Shown here: piece by piece, positions 1 through 8,621 of the stretch
How positions within the stretch are numbered: position 1 is the stretch's first letter
How the letters are laid out: every line of letters begins with the position of its first letter
Source: JAOPZW01 sp963835295
Lineage (GTDB): Bacteria > Actinomycetota > Thermoleophilia > Solirubrobacterales > Solirubrobacteraceae
NCBI GenBank assembly: GCA_963835295.1
Contig: CAWIEX010000014.1
Location: forward strand, 372,001-436,000
Reading direction: 5' to 3'
DNA: 64,000 bases
The notes under the pieces: model-generated
What the model was told of the DNA's origin: nothing
The model's input: the letters and a program-made list of their open reading frames with translations, nothing else
Databases searched by the model: none
Translations under genes and position numbers: made by a program

Positions 1-822
1 CAGCTCGCCGGCCGCCCACACCGCGGCGGGGTCGAGCGCGCGCAGGGCTCCGTCGGCCACCTTGACCGCGACGCCGCGGCCGTCCTCGCAGCCGATGGCG
101 ATGACGCCCTCGGCGCCGATCTTGGCGATCACCGGCGTCGCGGCCATGAGCTCGGTGTCGATCGCGCCCGGGTAGGCGACGAGGCTCGGATGCGCGCGCA
201 TGGCGGTGGCGACGCGCGTCCCCGGCGCGCCCAGGTCGCCGCCGGCCAGGCGCCCGAAGGCGCGCGCCAGCGCGGCCAGCGGCGCGTGGAAGGTGAGCAT
301 CCCGCAGCCGTCCACCGCCTGCGCCGGAGCCTCGACGCCCAGCGCGCCGGCCACGGCGTCGGCCATCGCGCGCTGCAGGGGATGCCCGGCGTCGAGATAG
401 CCCTCGACCGGCCAGCCCTCGACCACGCACAGCGCGAGGCCGAGCGCGTGCTTGCCCGAGCAGTTGTGGTGGATGGGCCGCGGCGGCGCCAACAGGGCCG
501 CGGCCGCCACCGGGTCGCGTGGCGGCACGGCGCCGCACGACAGGTGCCCGACGCCCAGGCCGCAGGCGGCGAGGATCTCGGACACCCGCGCGACGTGCTC
601 GGGCGAGCCGCCGTGCGACGCGCAGCCCAGCGCGAGGTGGCGGTCATCGAGGCCGAGGCGCTCGAGCACGCCGGCCCGCACGGCCGGCAGCGCCTGCAGC
701 GGCTTGGCCGCTGAGCGCAGGAAGGCCTGCTCGTCGTGGTCTCCGTCGGCCAGGCGCCAGACGAAGCGGTGCTCGCTCTCGACGCGACCGCCGCGCTCGA
801 CGACGATCCGCCCGCGGCTCAA
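1..822 (-). CDS. L-asparaginase II family protein (C-terminus beyond window)
   Basis: This is the first 274 codons of an asparaginase of the PF06089 (asparaginase II) type, which is predicted to hydrolyse L-asparagine to aspartate and ammonia. It was read from the reverse strand. The family-typical block HHNCSGKHA lies near residue 120, followed by DGCGM, YPGAIDTELM and KIGAEGVIAIG near the cut edge. The family is about 320-340 residues long, so only the last 50-60 are missing. The start is taken as the TTG that overlaps the stop of the upstream lipid kinase (TTGA), which implies translational coupling. A GTG further inside the gene would remove conserved sequence. The substrate is inferred from family only. 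Confidence 0.85.
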   Translation of the reverse strand, partial: MSRGRIVVERGGRVESEHRFVWRLADGDHDEQAFLRSAAKPLQALPAVRAGVLERLGLDDRHLALGCASHGGSPEHVARVSEILAACGLGVGHLSCGAVPPRDPVAAAALLAPPRPIHHNCSGKHALGLALCVVEGWPVEGYLDAGHPLQRAMADAVAGALGVEAPAQAVDGCGMLTFHAPLAALARAFGRLAGGDLGAPGTRVATAMRAHPSLVAYPGAIDTELMAATPVIAKIGAEGVIAIGCEDGRGVAVKVADGALRALDPAAVWAAGEL

Positions 823-1802
823 GCGACGACCGTGAGCGCCCCGGGCCAGACCCCGAAGACGGCCTCGGCGGTGTCGCCGATGTAGTCGCCGTCGACCTGC
901 AGCGCCACGGGGCGCCCGTCCGCCGAGACGATGCGCACCTCGTCGGAGGTGGTGAAGGCGCTGATGCGCCTGTGGTCGGCCAGGCGCAGGCGATCGGAGA
1001 GCAGGCGGGCGCTCACGGTCGGGATGTCGAGCGGTGTCGCGCGCTCGAGCATCACGCCGCCGTACTGGCCGTCGTCGAGGGCGAGCCCCTCGGCGAGATG
1101 GACCGGCCGATGCCCGAAATACGTGTAGGGGTCGCCGTTCTGCACCGCGGCGGTGACGCCGCGCAGCACCTCGCTGCCGACGTGCGCCTCCAGGCGGGGC
1201 GGGCGCACGACATACTCCCGGCTGAACGTCGCGACCGCCGCGTAGGCGAAGTACCACTGCTTCAGGCGCGCCTTGAGAGCCGGATGGGCATCGACGCGGC
1301 GCACGACGGACGCGTCGAGCCCGAAGCCCGCCGAGAAGGTGAAGGCGCGGCCGTTGACGTGGGCGAGGTCGACCTGGCGCGGCGTCCAGTCGTCGGCCCG
1401 GCGCAGCAGGTGCTCGGTGGCGTCGACGATGTCGCCCGGGACGCCGAGCATCTTGCAGTAGACGTTGGTCGCGCCGCCGGGGAGCGGCGTCAGCGGGGTG
1501 GGGGAGTGCGCCAGGCCGTTGGCGGCCTCGTTGACGGTGCCATCGCCGCCGAAGGCGACGACGACGTCGTAGCCCTCCTCGGCGGCCTCACGGCACAGGA
1601 CGGTCGCGTGGTCGCGCCCCTCGGTGTCCATCGCATCCACCTCGTAGCGCCCCTGCAGGGCGTAGACCACGAGGTTCTTGAGGCGATCGGAGACCGTCGT
1701 CGCGTACGGGTTGACGATGACGAGCATCCGCTTGCGCTCGACGGGCTGCTCCAGGGCGGCGAAGGAGTCGGCCAGGCGCTCGAGGGATTCGATGGGCGGC
1801 AC
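819..1802 (-). CDS. Diacylglycerol kinase family lipid kinase
   Basis: This is a DAGK/sphingosine-kinase-like lipid kinase of 327 residues (YegS/BmrU type) that should phosphorylate a lipid hydroxyl group with ATP. The nucleotide-binding signature GGDGTVNEAANGLA lies near residues 85-98, and the following PLPGGATN block is characteristic of the family. The first 25 residues (before KRMLVIVNPYA) are not conserved-looking. The true start could be the internal ATG at the RMLVIVNP segment, which would give about 302 residues. The gene runs into the asparaginase with a 4-nt overlap. The exact lipid substrate cannot be read from the sequence. Confidence 0.85.
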   Translation of the reverse strand: MPPIESLERLADSFAALEQPVERKRMLVIVNPYATTVSDRLKNLVVYALQGRYEVDAMDTEGRDHATVLCREAAEEGYDVVVAFGGDGTVNEAANGLAHSPTPLTPLPGGATNVYCKMLGVPGDIVDATEHLLRRADDWTPRQVDLAHVNGRAFTFSAGFGLDASVVRRVDAHPALKARLKQWYFAYAAVATFSREYVVRPPRLEAHVGSEVLRGVTAAVQNGDPYTYFGHRPVHLAEGLALDDGQYGGVMLERATPLDIPTVSARLLSDRLRLADHRRISAFTTSDEVRIVSADGRPVALQVDGDYIGDTAEAVFGVWPGALTVVA

Positions 1803-1844
1803 CGGCGTTTTCTACACCTTTCGCCGGGCGGTGTTTCATGAATC

Positions 1845-2990
1845 TCAGCGCGCGACGACGACCGCGTGCCCCTTGGCCTGCGGCTGGAGGGTGCGCACGA
1901 GGCGCTCGGCCTCGTCGACGAGCGCGCTGCGCGTGGCGCGAGCCAGGCGCTCGAGAGGGCGCAGGGTGAGGGTCGCCTCGCGGCGTTTGACCTCGATCGA
2001 CCACGTCCCCGCCACCAGCCCGTCGACCAGGTAGCTGGGGCGGATCTGCAGGTTGCGTCGCTCGTAGACGGCGTCGCGGTGCTGCTCGGGCAGGATGCGA
2101 CCGCGGCGCTTGGCGGCATAGGCGAGCAGGACGCTGTCGAAGGCCGCCAGCAGGCGCGGCGGCGCCGGCGTCTCGGGGTCCGGCCGCGGCGCGCCGGGCA
2201 GGTCGTAGAGCGCGCGGCCATCCTCGTCCTCGAGGCGCTCGAGGCCCGCGCCGAGGCGCTCGAACGCCTCGCGCACCGGCGGGGTGCGCCAGCCGATCCA
2301 GCCCGCCACGTCGTCGGGACCGGCAGGCCCGAAGGCCCGCAGGTGGCGGAGCACCACCGCGTCGAGCGCCTGGTCGCCCTTCGGCGCGCCGCGCGGGCGC
2401 GGAGCCGCGAGCAGGGCGCTCGGCGCCTTCGCGCCCCAGGCGCCGTCGGCCGGAGCCCGCACGAAGCCCGACCAGCGCTGGAACGGGCGCCATTTGAGCT
2501 CGCGCTGGCGCTCGAGCTCGGCCTTCGAGAGCGCCTTGGGATGGTCGGCGAGCCACTCCTCGACCAAGGCGCCGATCTCCTCGGCCGTGCGCGGCGTCCG
2601 CTTCGCGTAGGCCCGCAGCTTCGTCAGCAACTCCTCGACCTCGGCGCCCGGCTCGTCGTCGGTGCGGCGCCAGTGGTGGCCCGCCGCCTCGGTCGCGACC
2701 GCCGCGTAGGCCGGGTGCTCGCGCGCGGAGACGAGGTGCAGCGTCGCGCGCAGCAGCGTGCCGGCGACGAGCTCCCCGCCCTCGAGCGCCGCGTAGAAGG
2801 CCTCGGGCTCGAAGCCCTCGACGCGCGACCACAGTGCCGCCGGCGGGGCCGGCCAGTACTGCGCCTGCAGGGCGCCGACGGCCTCGACGGCGTCGACGAG
2901 GGGCAGGTCGAGGCGCTCGAGCAGGCCTTGGCGCGCGAGCAGCGCGCGGTTGAGCGCCGTCGTCGTCATGGGCCGCGCCGCGTCGCTCAC
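1845..2990 (-). CDS. Winged-helix DNA-binding domain protein (HTH_42/YcaQ-AlkZ type)
   Basis: The 381-residue product resembles the winged-helix family PF06224, which includes the AlkZ/YcaQ DNA glycosylases. The opening LNRALLARQGLLERL and the QAQYWPAPPAALWSR block (residues about 13-60) match the family's N-terminal pattern, where a Q-Q-x-D-like motif is usual in the glycosylases. The GTG start at 2990 sits exactly 6 nt after a TAAGGT hexamer, as expected for a leaderless message. An ATG seven codons in is an alternative. A DNA-repair role is inferred from family only, because many PF06224 members have no assigned function. Confidence 0.75.
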   Translation of the reverse strand: MSDAARPMTTTALNRALLARQGLLERLDLPLVDAVEAVGALQAQYWPAPPAALWSRVEGFEPEAFYAALEGGELVAGTLLRATLHLVSAREHPAYAAVATEAAGHHWRRTDDEPGAEVEELLTKLRAYAKRTPRTAEEIGALVEEWLADHPKALSKAELERQRELKWRPFQRWSGFVRAPADGAWGAKAPSALLAAPRPRGAPKGDQALDAVVLRHLRAFGPAGPDDVAGWIGWRTPPVREAFERLGAGLERLEDEDGRALYDLPGAPRPDPETPAPPRLLAAFDSVLLAYAAKRRGRILPEQHRDAVYERRNLQIRPSYLVDGLVAGTWSIEVKRREATLTLRPLERLARATRSALVDEAERLVRTLQPQAKGHAVVVAR

Positions 2991-2996
2991 GCGGGC

Positions 2997-3002
2997 ACCT
3001 TA
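2997..3002 (-). promoter_or_regulatory. -10 box TAAGGT, leaderless start
   Basis: Reading the minus strand, TAAGGT is followed by 6 nt and then the GTG start of the winged-helix gene. This is the -10 to +1 distance, so transcription probably starts at the start codon. No clear -35 is visible. Confidence 0.45.
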
Positions 3003-3208
3003 TGACGCGGGTCGGGTTAGCCGCACCCCCGGCACACCGGCGAGCCGCATTGGCGCGCCCAGGCCGCGTTGGCATCCTCATGCAACCCCTCCAAACGCGA
3101 TACAGACGCGCCCTCCTCCACACGCGACAGCGCCACCAGCCTGCCGCCGCGTCCTTGCCCAGGCAGCGCCATTCCTCCCCGCTGCTGCCTGAACCAGGCA
3201 TCGCGGAG

Positions 3209-3242
3209 CGCCGCCGGCCCTCCTCCCGCAAGGCCGGCGGCG
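3209..3242 (-). terminator. Hairpin downstream of corA
   Basis: A perfect 11-bp inverted repeat (CGCCGCCGGCC / GGCCGGCGGCG) with a 12-nt loop lies just after the corA stop. There is no U tract, so it is either a U-less actinobacterial terminator or simply a strong RNA 3-prime hairpin. The rest of the 2991-3264 gap shows no gene. Confidence 0.4.
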
Positions 3243-3264
3243 CGCCGAGGGGCCCTCGGCCTCC

Positions 3265-4278
3265 TCAGAGCCAGCCGCGGCGCTTGAACAGCGCGATGGT
3301 CGCGACGAGCACAACGACCATCACGCCGACGACCGCGAAGAAGCCGGCGTGCGAGCCCTCGCCGGGCACGTTGGTGTTCATGCCCCAGATCGAGGCGATG
3401 AGCGTCAGCGGCAGGACGATGACGCTGATCGCGGTGAGGACGCGGAAGGTGTCGTTGAGGCGGTGCGAGAGGACCGCCTCGTTGGTGGACTCGAGCGCCT
3501 CGACGACCTCCTTGTAGTTCTCGAGCATGTCCCAGGTGCGCTCGGATGCGTCGTTGATGTCGTCGAAGTAGATCTCGAGGTCGTCGGGGATGTAGCGCTT
3601 GGTGGCCTCGAGGTCCTTGAGCGCCGCGCGCTGCGGGCGCACGACGCGGCGGAAGTTGATGATCTCCTGCTTGACGTTGGAGATGTCGCGCACGATCTCC
3701 GCGGGCCGCTCGCCCTCGAAGATGTCGTCCTCGAGGCGCTCGAGCTTGTTGCCCATCTTGCGCAGCATCGGGAACGACGCGTCGACGCAGTCGTCGACGA
3801 TCTTGTAGAGCAGGTAGCCGGGGCCCTTGGAGAACAGCTGCTCGCGCAGGTCCTCGCGCGTGCGGCAGCGCTCGAAGAGGTACTCGAGCGGCTGGATGGG
3901 CTCGTTGGGGAGCGTGATGACGTAGTCGGCGCCGACGAAGACGTCGAGCTCGGCGGCGTTCAGGCGCCCGACCGTCTTGTCGTAGGCCGGGAAGTGCAGG
4001 ACGATGAACAGGTAGTCGTCGTACTCATCGACCTTCGGGCGCTGGTTGCGGCTGAAGACGTCCTCGTAGTCGAGCGGGTGGAAGTCGAAGTGCTCCTCCA
4101 GCCACGCGCGGTCGGCCGGCCGCGGGCGCTCGATGTTGATCCACCGCAGCGACTGGGCGTCGTGCGAGACGAACTCGACGACCTCGACGTTGGGACGCTC
4201 AGGCTCTGATGGACGTGTGGCAACGCCGCCGCGTGTCCGCGCCGTACGCCTGAGGCGTGGCTTGGGCAGGTTGGGCAT
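3265..4278 (-). CDS. corA: CorA-family magnesium/divalent cation transporter
   Basis: This is a 337-residue CorA-type channel that moves Mg2+ or Co2+ across the inner membrane as a pentamer. The long acidic, helical N-terminal domain is followed by two C-terminal membrane segments (about 275-297 and 308-328). The selectivity motif GMN is present in LIASIWGMNTNVPG. The C-terminal FKRRGWL tail is the usual basic cytosolic end. The start chosen is the ATG at 4278, because an ATG further upstream is in another frame. A possible -10 (TAGACT on the minus strand, 4338-4343) lies in the divergent region shared with the SAM riboswitch unit. Confidence 0.92.
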   Translation of the reverse strand: MPNLPKPRLRRTARTRGGVATRPSEPERPNVEVVEFVSHDAQSLRWINIERPRPADRAWLEEHFDFHPLDYEDVFSRNQRPKVDEYDDYLFIVLHFPAYDKTVGRLNAAELDVFVGADYVITLPNEPIQPLEYLFERCRTREDLREQLFSKGPGYLLYKIVDDCVDASFPMLRKMGNKLERLEDDIFEGERPAEIVRDISNVKQEIINFRRVVRPQRAALKDLEATKRYIPDDLEIYFDDINDASERTWDMLENYKEVVEALESTNEAVLSHRLNDTFRVLTAISVIVLPLTLIASIWGMNTNVPGEGSHAGFFAVVGVMVVVLVATIALFKRRGWL

Positions 4279-4351
4279 CGGGACTTCGCGGCTCGTCGGG
4301 CGTCATGGTCGTCGGCATCAGATTCGCTCCGAAAGGCAGTCTACCTGCGCC

Positions 4352-4379
4352 TTGCGTCCCCTCGCGGCCTTGCTAAGGT
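4352..4379 (+). promoter_or_regulatory. Promoter of the SAM riboswitch transcript
   Basis: TTGCGT (4352-4357) and TAAGGT (4374-4379) are separated by 16 nt, close to a vegetative sigma-factor promoter. The predicted start near 4386 leaves a few nucleotides before helix P1 of the riboswitch. Confidence 0.6.
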
Positions 4380-4395
4380 GAGCGCCACATAGCTG

Positions 4396-4486
4396 GACAC
4401 ATCCAGAGGGGTGGAGGGACTGGCCCTTTGAAGCCCCGGCAACCTCCCGCATGCGGGAAAGGTGCCAATTCCTGAGAGATGTGGCC
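4396..4486 (+). promoter_or_regulatory. SAM-I (S-box) riboswitch aptamer
   Basis: The sequence carries the S-box core almost unchanged: GTGGAGGGACTGGCCC, TTGAAGCCCCGGCAACC and AAGGTGCCAATTCC. Closing helix P1 is CACATC (4398-4403) with GATGTG (4478-4483). P3 is the short CCCGC/GCGGG hairpin. The aptamer is at the compact end of the class, with a short P2-P4 region. SAM-I aptamers bind S-adenosylmethionine and normally switch off sulfur and methionine genes. Here the next genes are a threonine-synthase-like enzyme and a sulfur carrier. Confidence 0.95.
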
Positions 4487-4496
4487 GAGGCTTTCG

Positions 4497-4533
4497 AAGA
4501 CCTCCGCCACGAACGAATTCCGGCGGAGGTCTT
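4497..4533 (+). promoter_or_regulatory. Riboswitch expression platform: hairpin containing the Shine-Dalgarno
   Basis: A 12-bp perfect stem (AAGACCTCCGCC 4497-4508 with GGCGGAGGTCTT 4522-4533) directly follows the aptamer and ends in TTTT. The only ribosome-binding site of the next gene, GGAGG at 4525-4529 and 10 nt before the ATG, lies inside the 3-prime arm. The hairpin can therefore both hide the site and act as a weak terminator. SAM binding is expected to favour it, although the competing pairing has not been worked out. Confidence 0.8.
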
Positions 4534-4539
4534 TTGATC

Positions 4540-5781
4540 ATGGGAGCCACCAAGCTGACGTGTAAGGAGTGCGGAGCGGACTACGGGCTCGAGGCCCGGT
4601 ACGTCTGCGAGCGCTGCTTCGGGCCGCTCGAAGTCGCCTACGAGCACGACATCAAGGACGTCGAGCACGCGCGCAGGCGCATCCAGGGCGGGCCGCAGAA
4701 CATCTGGCGCTATCACGACTTCCTGCCGCTGGAGGGCCCGCAGCCGCGCACCCGCACCGGGCTGCCCGCGGGCTGCACGCCGCTCATCCGCGCCGATCGC
4801 CTCGCCGCGCGGCTGGGCGTGCGCGAGGTGTGGGTCAAGAACGACGCGGCCAACCCCACGCACTCCTTCAAGGACCGCGTGGTCTCGGTCGCCACCGCGC
4901 GCGCCCGCGAGCTGGGCTTCACGACGCTGGCCTGCGCCTCGACCGGCAACCTGGCCAACTCGGTCGCCGCCCACGGCGCCGCGCTCGGCATGGAGACCTA
5001 CGTCTTCATCCCGGCCGACCTCGAGGAGCAGAAGGTCCTGGCCACCGGGATCTACGGGGCCAAGGTCGTCAAGGTCAACGGCAACTACGACGACGTCAAC
5101 CGGCTCTGCACCGAGCTCAGCGGCGAGCGCGACTGGGCCTTCGTCAACGTCAACGTGCGCCCGTACTACGCCGAGGGCTCCAAGACGCTCGGCTACGAGA
5201 TCGCCGAGCAGCTCGGATGGGAGGTGCCCGACCGCGTCGTGGCCCCGATCGCCTCGGGCTCGCTCTACACCAAGATCGCGCGCGGCTTCCAGGACTTCGT
5301 CGACCTCGGGCTCGCGCGCGGGCGCCCTCCGGTCATGAACGGCGCGCAGGCCGACGGCTGCTCGCCGGTGGCCAAGGCGTACGCCGACGGCGTCGATTTC
5401 TGCAAGCCGGTGCGGCCCGACACGATCGCCAAGTCGCTGGCCATCGGCAACCCGGCCGACGGGCCCTACGCGCTCGAGCTCGCGCGGCGCAGCGGCGGCG
5501 CCATCGACTCGGTCTCCGACGACGAGATCCGCGCCGGCATCCGCCTGCTGGCCGAGACGACCGGCATCTTCACGGAGACCGCCGGCGGCGTGACCACCGC
5601 GGTGCTGGCCAAGCTGGCCGAGCGCGGCGACATCGATCCCGAGGAGCGCGTGGTGATCGTCATCACCGGCGAGGGGCTCAAGACGCTCGACGCGGTCCGC
5701 GGCACGTTCGAGGCTTACGAGATCGAGCCGTCCTTCGACCAGTTCGTGGCCGAGGTGGAGGGCGCGGAGGTGCGCGTCTGA
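4540..5781 (+). CDS. thrC: Threonine synthase-family PLP enzyme under SAM control
   Basis: This 413-residue fold-type II PLP enzyme resembles threonine synthase, which converts O-phosphohomoserine to threonine. An N-terminal zinc ribbon (CKEC at about 8-11, CERC at about 24-27) precedes the catalytic domain. The PLP lysine is K111 in NPTHSFKDR, and the STGNLANSVAAHGAALG block binds the cofactor phosphate. The ATG at 4540 is chosen because it follows the riboswitch platform at the right distance, whereas an upstream in-frame extension would run through the aptamer. The gene overlaps the sulfur-carrier gene by one base (TGATG). The SAM riboswitch and the CysO-like partner make a role in homocysteine or methionine synthesis from O-phosphohomoserine as plausible as threonine synthesis. 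That alternative is inference. Confidence 0.85.
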   Translation: MGATKLTCKECGADYGLEARYVCERCFGPLEVAYEHDIKDVEHARRRIQGGPQNIWRYHDFLPLEGPQPRTRTGLPAGCTPLIRADRLAARLGVREVWVKNDAANPTHSFKDRVVSVATARARELGFTTLACASTGNLANSVAAHGAALGMETYVFIPADLEEQKVLATGIYGAKVVKVNGNYDDVNRLCTELSGERDWAFVNVNVRPYYAEGSKTLGYEIAEQLGWEVPDRVVAPIASGSLYTKIARGFQDFVDLGLARGRPPVMNGAQADGCSPVAKAYADGVDFCKPVRPDTIAKSLAIGNPADGPYALELARRSGGAIDSVSDDEIRAGIRLLAETTGIFTETAGGVTTAVLAKLAERGDIDPEERVVIVITGEGLKTLDAVRGTFEAYEIEPSFDQFVAEVEGAEVRV

Positions 5782-6053
5782 TGCCGAGGGTCAAGCTGCC
5801 GACCCAGCTGCGCGAGGCGGCGGGCGGCGAGAGCGCCGTCAGCGTCGAGGGCGCCACGGTCGGCGCGGTCCTCGACGCGCTCTTCGACCGCCACGGCGAG
5901 CTGCGCGACCGCCTCTCCGACGGCGACGGCGGCCTGCGCCGCTTCGTCAACGTCTACGTCGACGGCGAGGACATCCGCTTCGGCGACGGGCTGCAGACGC
6001 CGGTCGCCGACGGGCAGGAGGTCCAGATCCTGCCCGCCGTGGCGGGCGGGTGA
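5781..6053 (+). CDS. cysO: CysO/MoaD/ThiS-type sulfur carrier protein
   Basis: This is a 90-residue ubiquitin-fold protein ending in Gly-Gly, the terminus that is adenylated and thiocarboxylated in MoaD, ThiS and CysO. The second half (RFVNVYVDGEDIRF, then ADGQEVQILPAVAGG) closely follows mycobacterial CysO as I remember it, where the carrier supplies sulfide to the O-phosphoserine-dependent cysteine synthase CysM. No cysM, mec protease or activating enzyme is nearby. Its partner here is the threonine-synthase-like enzyme, co-transcribed with a one-base overlap and sharing the SAM riboswitch. The carrier function is well supported by family, but the acceptor pathway is not. Confidence 0.85.
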   Translation: MPRVKLPTQLREAAGGESAVSVEGATVGAVLDALFDRHGELRDRLSDGDGGLRRFVNVYVDGEDIRFGDGLQTPVADGQEVQILPAVAGG

Positions 6054-6073
6054 CGCCGCCCCGGGCTGAGCGC

Positions 6074-6613
6074 TCAGGCGAACGGGCGGACGGGGTCGGT
6101 CCCGTCCCAGGCCAGTGATTGCGCGTAGAAGCGCGTGAAGGCGGCGTCGGTCGCCGCGTCCATCTCGATCAGCTCGACGTAGCCGGGCAGCTCGGCTGTC
6201 GTGTCGACATAGCCCACCCGGCCGCCGGTCGGCACCCAGGTCTCGAACGCCAGCTCGTGTCCCTGCTCGCGGTGGCGGGCGAGGTCGGCGTCGTAGTCGA
6301 GCGTGCCGACGCCGAAGTGGTGAAAGCCGTAGCCGCGGCGCTCGATCGCCTCCTGGTAGACCGAGGGGCGGTCGTCGTGGGGCGCGATGAGCTCGACGAG
6401 CATGTGCCCGGCGTGGGCCATGGCGAGGGCGACGTCGACGTCAGCGGGCTCGCCGCGGTAGGTCCCGCGCTCGCCCGTGAAGTGCTCGAGCAGGAACCAG
6501 GGCCCGACCTTGAGCTGCTCGACCCAGCGCCGCATGCTCGCCTCGATGTCCTCGACGAGGTAGCACATCTGAAAGACACCGGTCAGGGGCTGGCCGAAGC
6601 CGAGTAGGGACAT
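6074..6613 (-). CDS. VOC superfamily (glyoxalase-like) protein
   Basis: The 179-residue protein has the paired beta-alpha-beta-beta-beta modules of the vicinal oxygen chelate fold. It opens with a VFQMCYLVEDIEASMRRW segment that resembles the Glyoxalase_4/methylmalonyl-CoA-epimerase-like branch. Candidate metal ligands include the His pair in GFHHFGVG (about residue 105) and the Glu in PGYVELIEM. The substrate is unknown. It lies tail-on to the sulfur-carrier gene and 12 nt downstream of the translational GTPase gene on the same strand. Confidence 0.75.
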   Translation of the reverse strand: MSLLGFGQPLTGVFQMCYLVEDIEASMRRWVEQLKVGPWFLLEHFTGERGTYRGEPADVDVALAMAHAGHMLVELIAPHDDRPSVYQEAIERRGYGFHHFGVGTLDYDADLARHREQGHELAFETWVPTGGRVGYVDTTAELPGYVELIEMDAATDAAFTRFYAQSLAWDGTDPVRPFA

Positions 6614-6625
6614 GCGCGGTTCCTA

Positions 6626-8621
6626 TCAGGTTCCCTGTCGAAGGACGCGGCGGATGTACTCGGTGCGATCGAGCGGATCGTCGTCGGTCCGCGGGCGGGT
6701 CGGCGCCTCGCCGCGGACCGGCTCGTAGCGGTCGAAGGACGCCTCGAGCACGCCCTCGCCGCGCGTGAGGGACGGCAGCTGGCGGGTGAGCTCGTGCACG
6801 TGCGCCGCCGGGATCTCGCCCTCCAGCACGGTCGCCGCGCCCCGGCGGTCAGTGCGCAGCGGGACGCCGCGCAGGGCGGCCAGCGCGCCCGCCGCCGCGC
6901 CGAGCGTGTCGGGCGGGATCTCCATGACGAAGCGGTGCACCGGCTCGCACACCGTGGTGCCGGCCCGCCCCAGCGCGGCCATGACGACGAGCGGCGTGAG
7001 CTGGCGGAAGTCGCGCGCGGTGCTCGACATGCTCTTATCGAAGGTGGCGTGCGAGTGGCTCTGCTTGGCCCAGTAGCCCGAGTGCGTCATGACCACCGCG
7101 CAGTCGGGCACCTCCCAGCCGCGCAGGCCCTGGCGCAGCGTCTCGCGCACGGTGACCTCGACGGCGCGCATGAACGCGAGCGGCATCGACCCGAGCTCGA
7201 CCTCGAGGTCGAAGCGCACGCCGCTGCCGATCGGCGCGGCCTCGATGCGCAGGCCGACCGTGGCGAGGAACGGGTTGGGATCGGTGCCGATGAGCTCGAA
7301 CGCCTGACCGACGCCTGCCACCCGCTCGATGCAGATCGTCGTCGTCTCGCGGAAGCTCACCGCGATGCCGTACTCCTCGGCCAGCGTGGCCTCGATGACC
7401 TCCTTCTGCACCTCGCCGTAGAGGCAGAGCGACAGCTCGCCGCGCAGCTCGTCCTGGCGCAGGCCGATGAGGGGGTCCTGCTCGGCGAGCTGGGTGAGCG
7501 CCGTGTGGAGGGCGCCGCGGTCGTGCGGGCGGTCGGGCACCACGACCGTCTCGAGGGTCGGGGGCGCGAAGGCCCCCCGCTGGGCAGCCCTCGCCGGCGG
7601 CCGGCCGATCGCGTCGCCGATGCTGATGCTCTCCAGGCCGCGCAGCCGGCCGATCTGACCGGCGGCCACCGACGCGCGGGGCACCGCGCCGCCGCGCTCG
7701 AAGACGCTGATGGCCGTCACCTTGGCCTCGCCGGCGTCGCCGGGCAGCCGCAGCCGCTCGCGCGTGCGCACCTCGCCGGAGAACATGCGCACGTAGGCGA
7801 TCTTCTCGCCGGCCGGCCCGCGCTCGACCTTGAACACGGTGCCCGACGGAGGCCCGTCCAGCTTGCCCTCGGCGGCGGGCAGCAGCTCCCGGATGCCGGC
7901 CGCGAGCGCCTCGACGCCCGCGCCGGTGATGGCCGAGCCGAAGTACACCGGATGGACGCGTGCCCGCCGGGTCTGCGCGGCGAGCTCGCGGCGCAGGTCG
8001 TCGTAGGCGACCGTCGCCTCGTCATCGACGTAGGCGGCCAGCAGCGCCTCGTCGTGGTCGGCGAGCACCTCGGCGAGCCTCGTCGGTGAAGGCGCGGTCG
8101 GCGGCGGTGTGCGGCGTGAAGCGAGCGCCGCGCGTCCCGAGGGCGTCGACCGATCCCATCGCGACGATGGCAGGCGTCAGCCTCTCGGCGACGGCGCGCA
8201 CGGTGCGCTCGCCCTGCGCGCCGACGCGATCGATCTTGTTGACGAACAGCAGGGTGGGAATACGCAGGCGCTGCAGCGTGCGCATGAGCACGCGAGTCTG
8301 GGCCTGGACGCCCTCCACGGCGGAGACGACCAGCACGGCCCCGTCGAGCACCGCCAGCGCTCGCTCCACCTCGGCGATGAAGTCCGGGTGGCCGGGCGTG
8401 TCGATCAGGTTGACCGTGACGTCGTCGATCGCGAACGAGACGACCGCGGCCCTGATCGTGATGCCGCGCCGGCGTTCGAGCGCTAGCGAGTCTGTCTGCG
8501 TGTTTCCGTCGTCGACGCTGCCGGGCTCATCGACGATGCCCGCGGCGTACAGCAGCCGCTCGGTCAGGCTCGTCTTTCCCGCGTCGACGTGGGCCAGGAT
8601 GCCCAAGTTCAGCGTTTGCAC
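6626..8621 (-). CDS. Translational GTPase, TetM/Otr(A)-type ribosomal protection family, frame-interrupted
   Basis: This EF-G-like GTPase belongs to the group that contains Otr(A) and TetM, which dislodge tetracycline from the ribosome. G1 is AHVDAGKTS and G2/G3 are RRRGIT and DTPGHPDF. NKID is G4. The C-terminal EF-G domains follow. The reading frame breaks at about 8077-8080: deleting one base from the GAGG (read on minus) restores DELAEVLADHDEALLAAYV and a continuous 664-residue protein, the normal family size. I treat this as a sequencing or assembly indel. The start is GTG at 8621, with only a distant GAGG. Chromosomal Otr-like genes are common in actinobacteria, so resistance cannot be concluded. 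Confidence 0.8.

Noticed and set aside
4462..4540. Longer N-terminus of the threonine-synthase-like gene
   Set aside because: The extra codons run through the riboswitch and its hairpin. The zinc ribbon starts right after the ATG at 4540.
6626..8621. Claim of a tetracycline resistance gene
   Set aside because: Chromosomal Otr-like GTPases are widespread in actinobacteria, and this copy is frame-interrupted in the sequence as given. Family membership alone does not show resistance.
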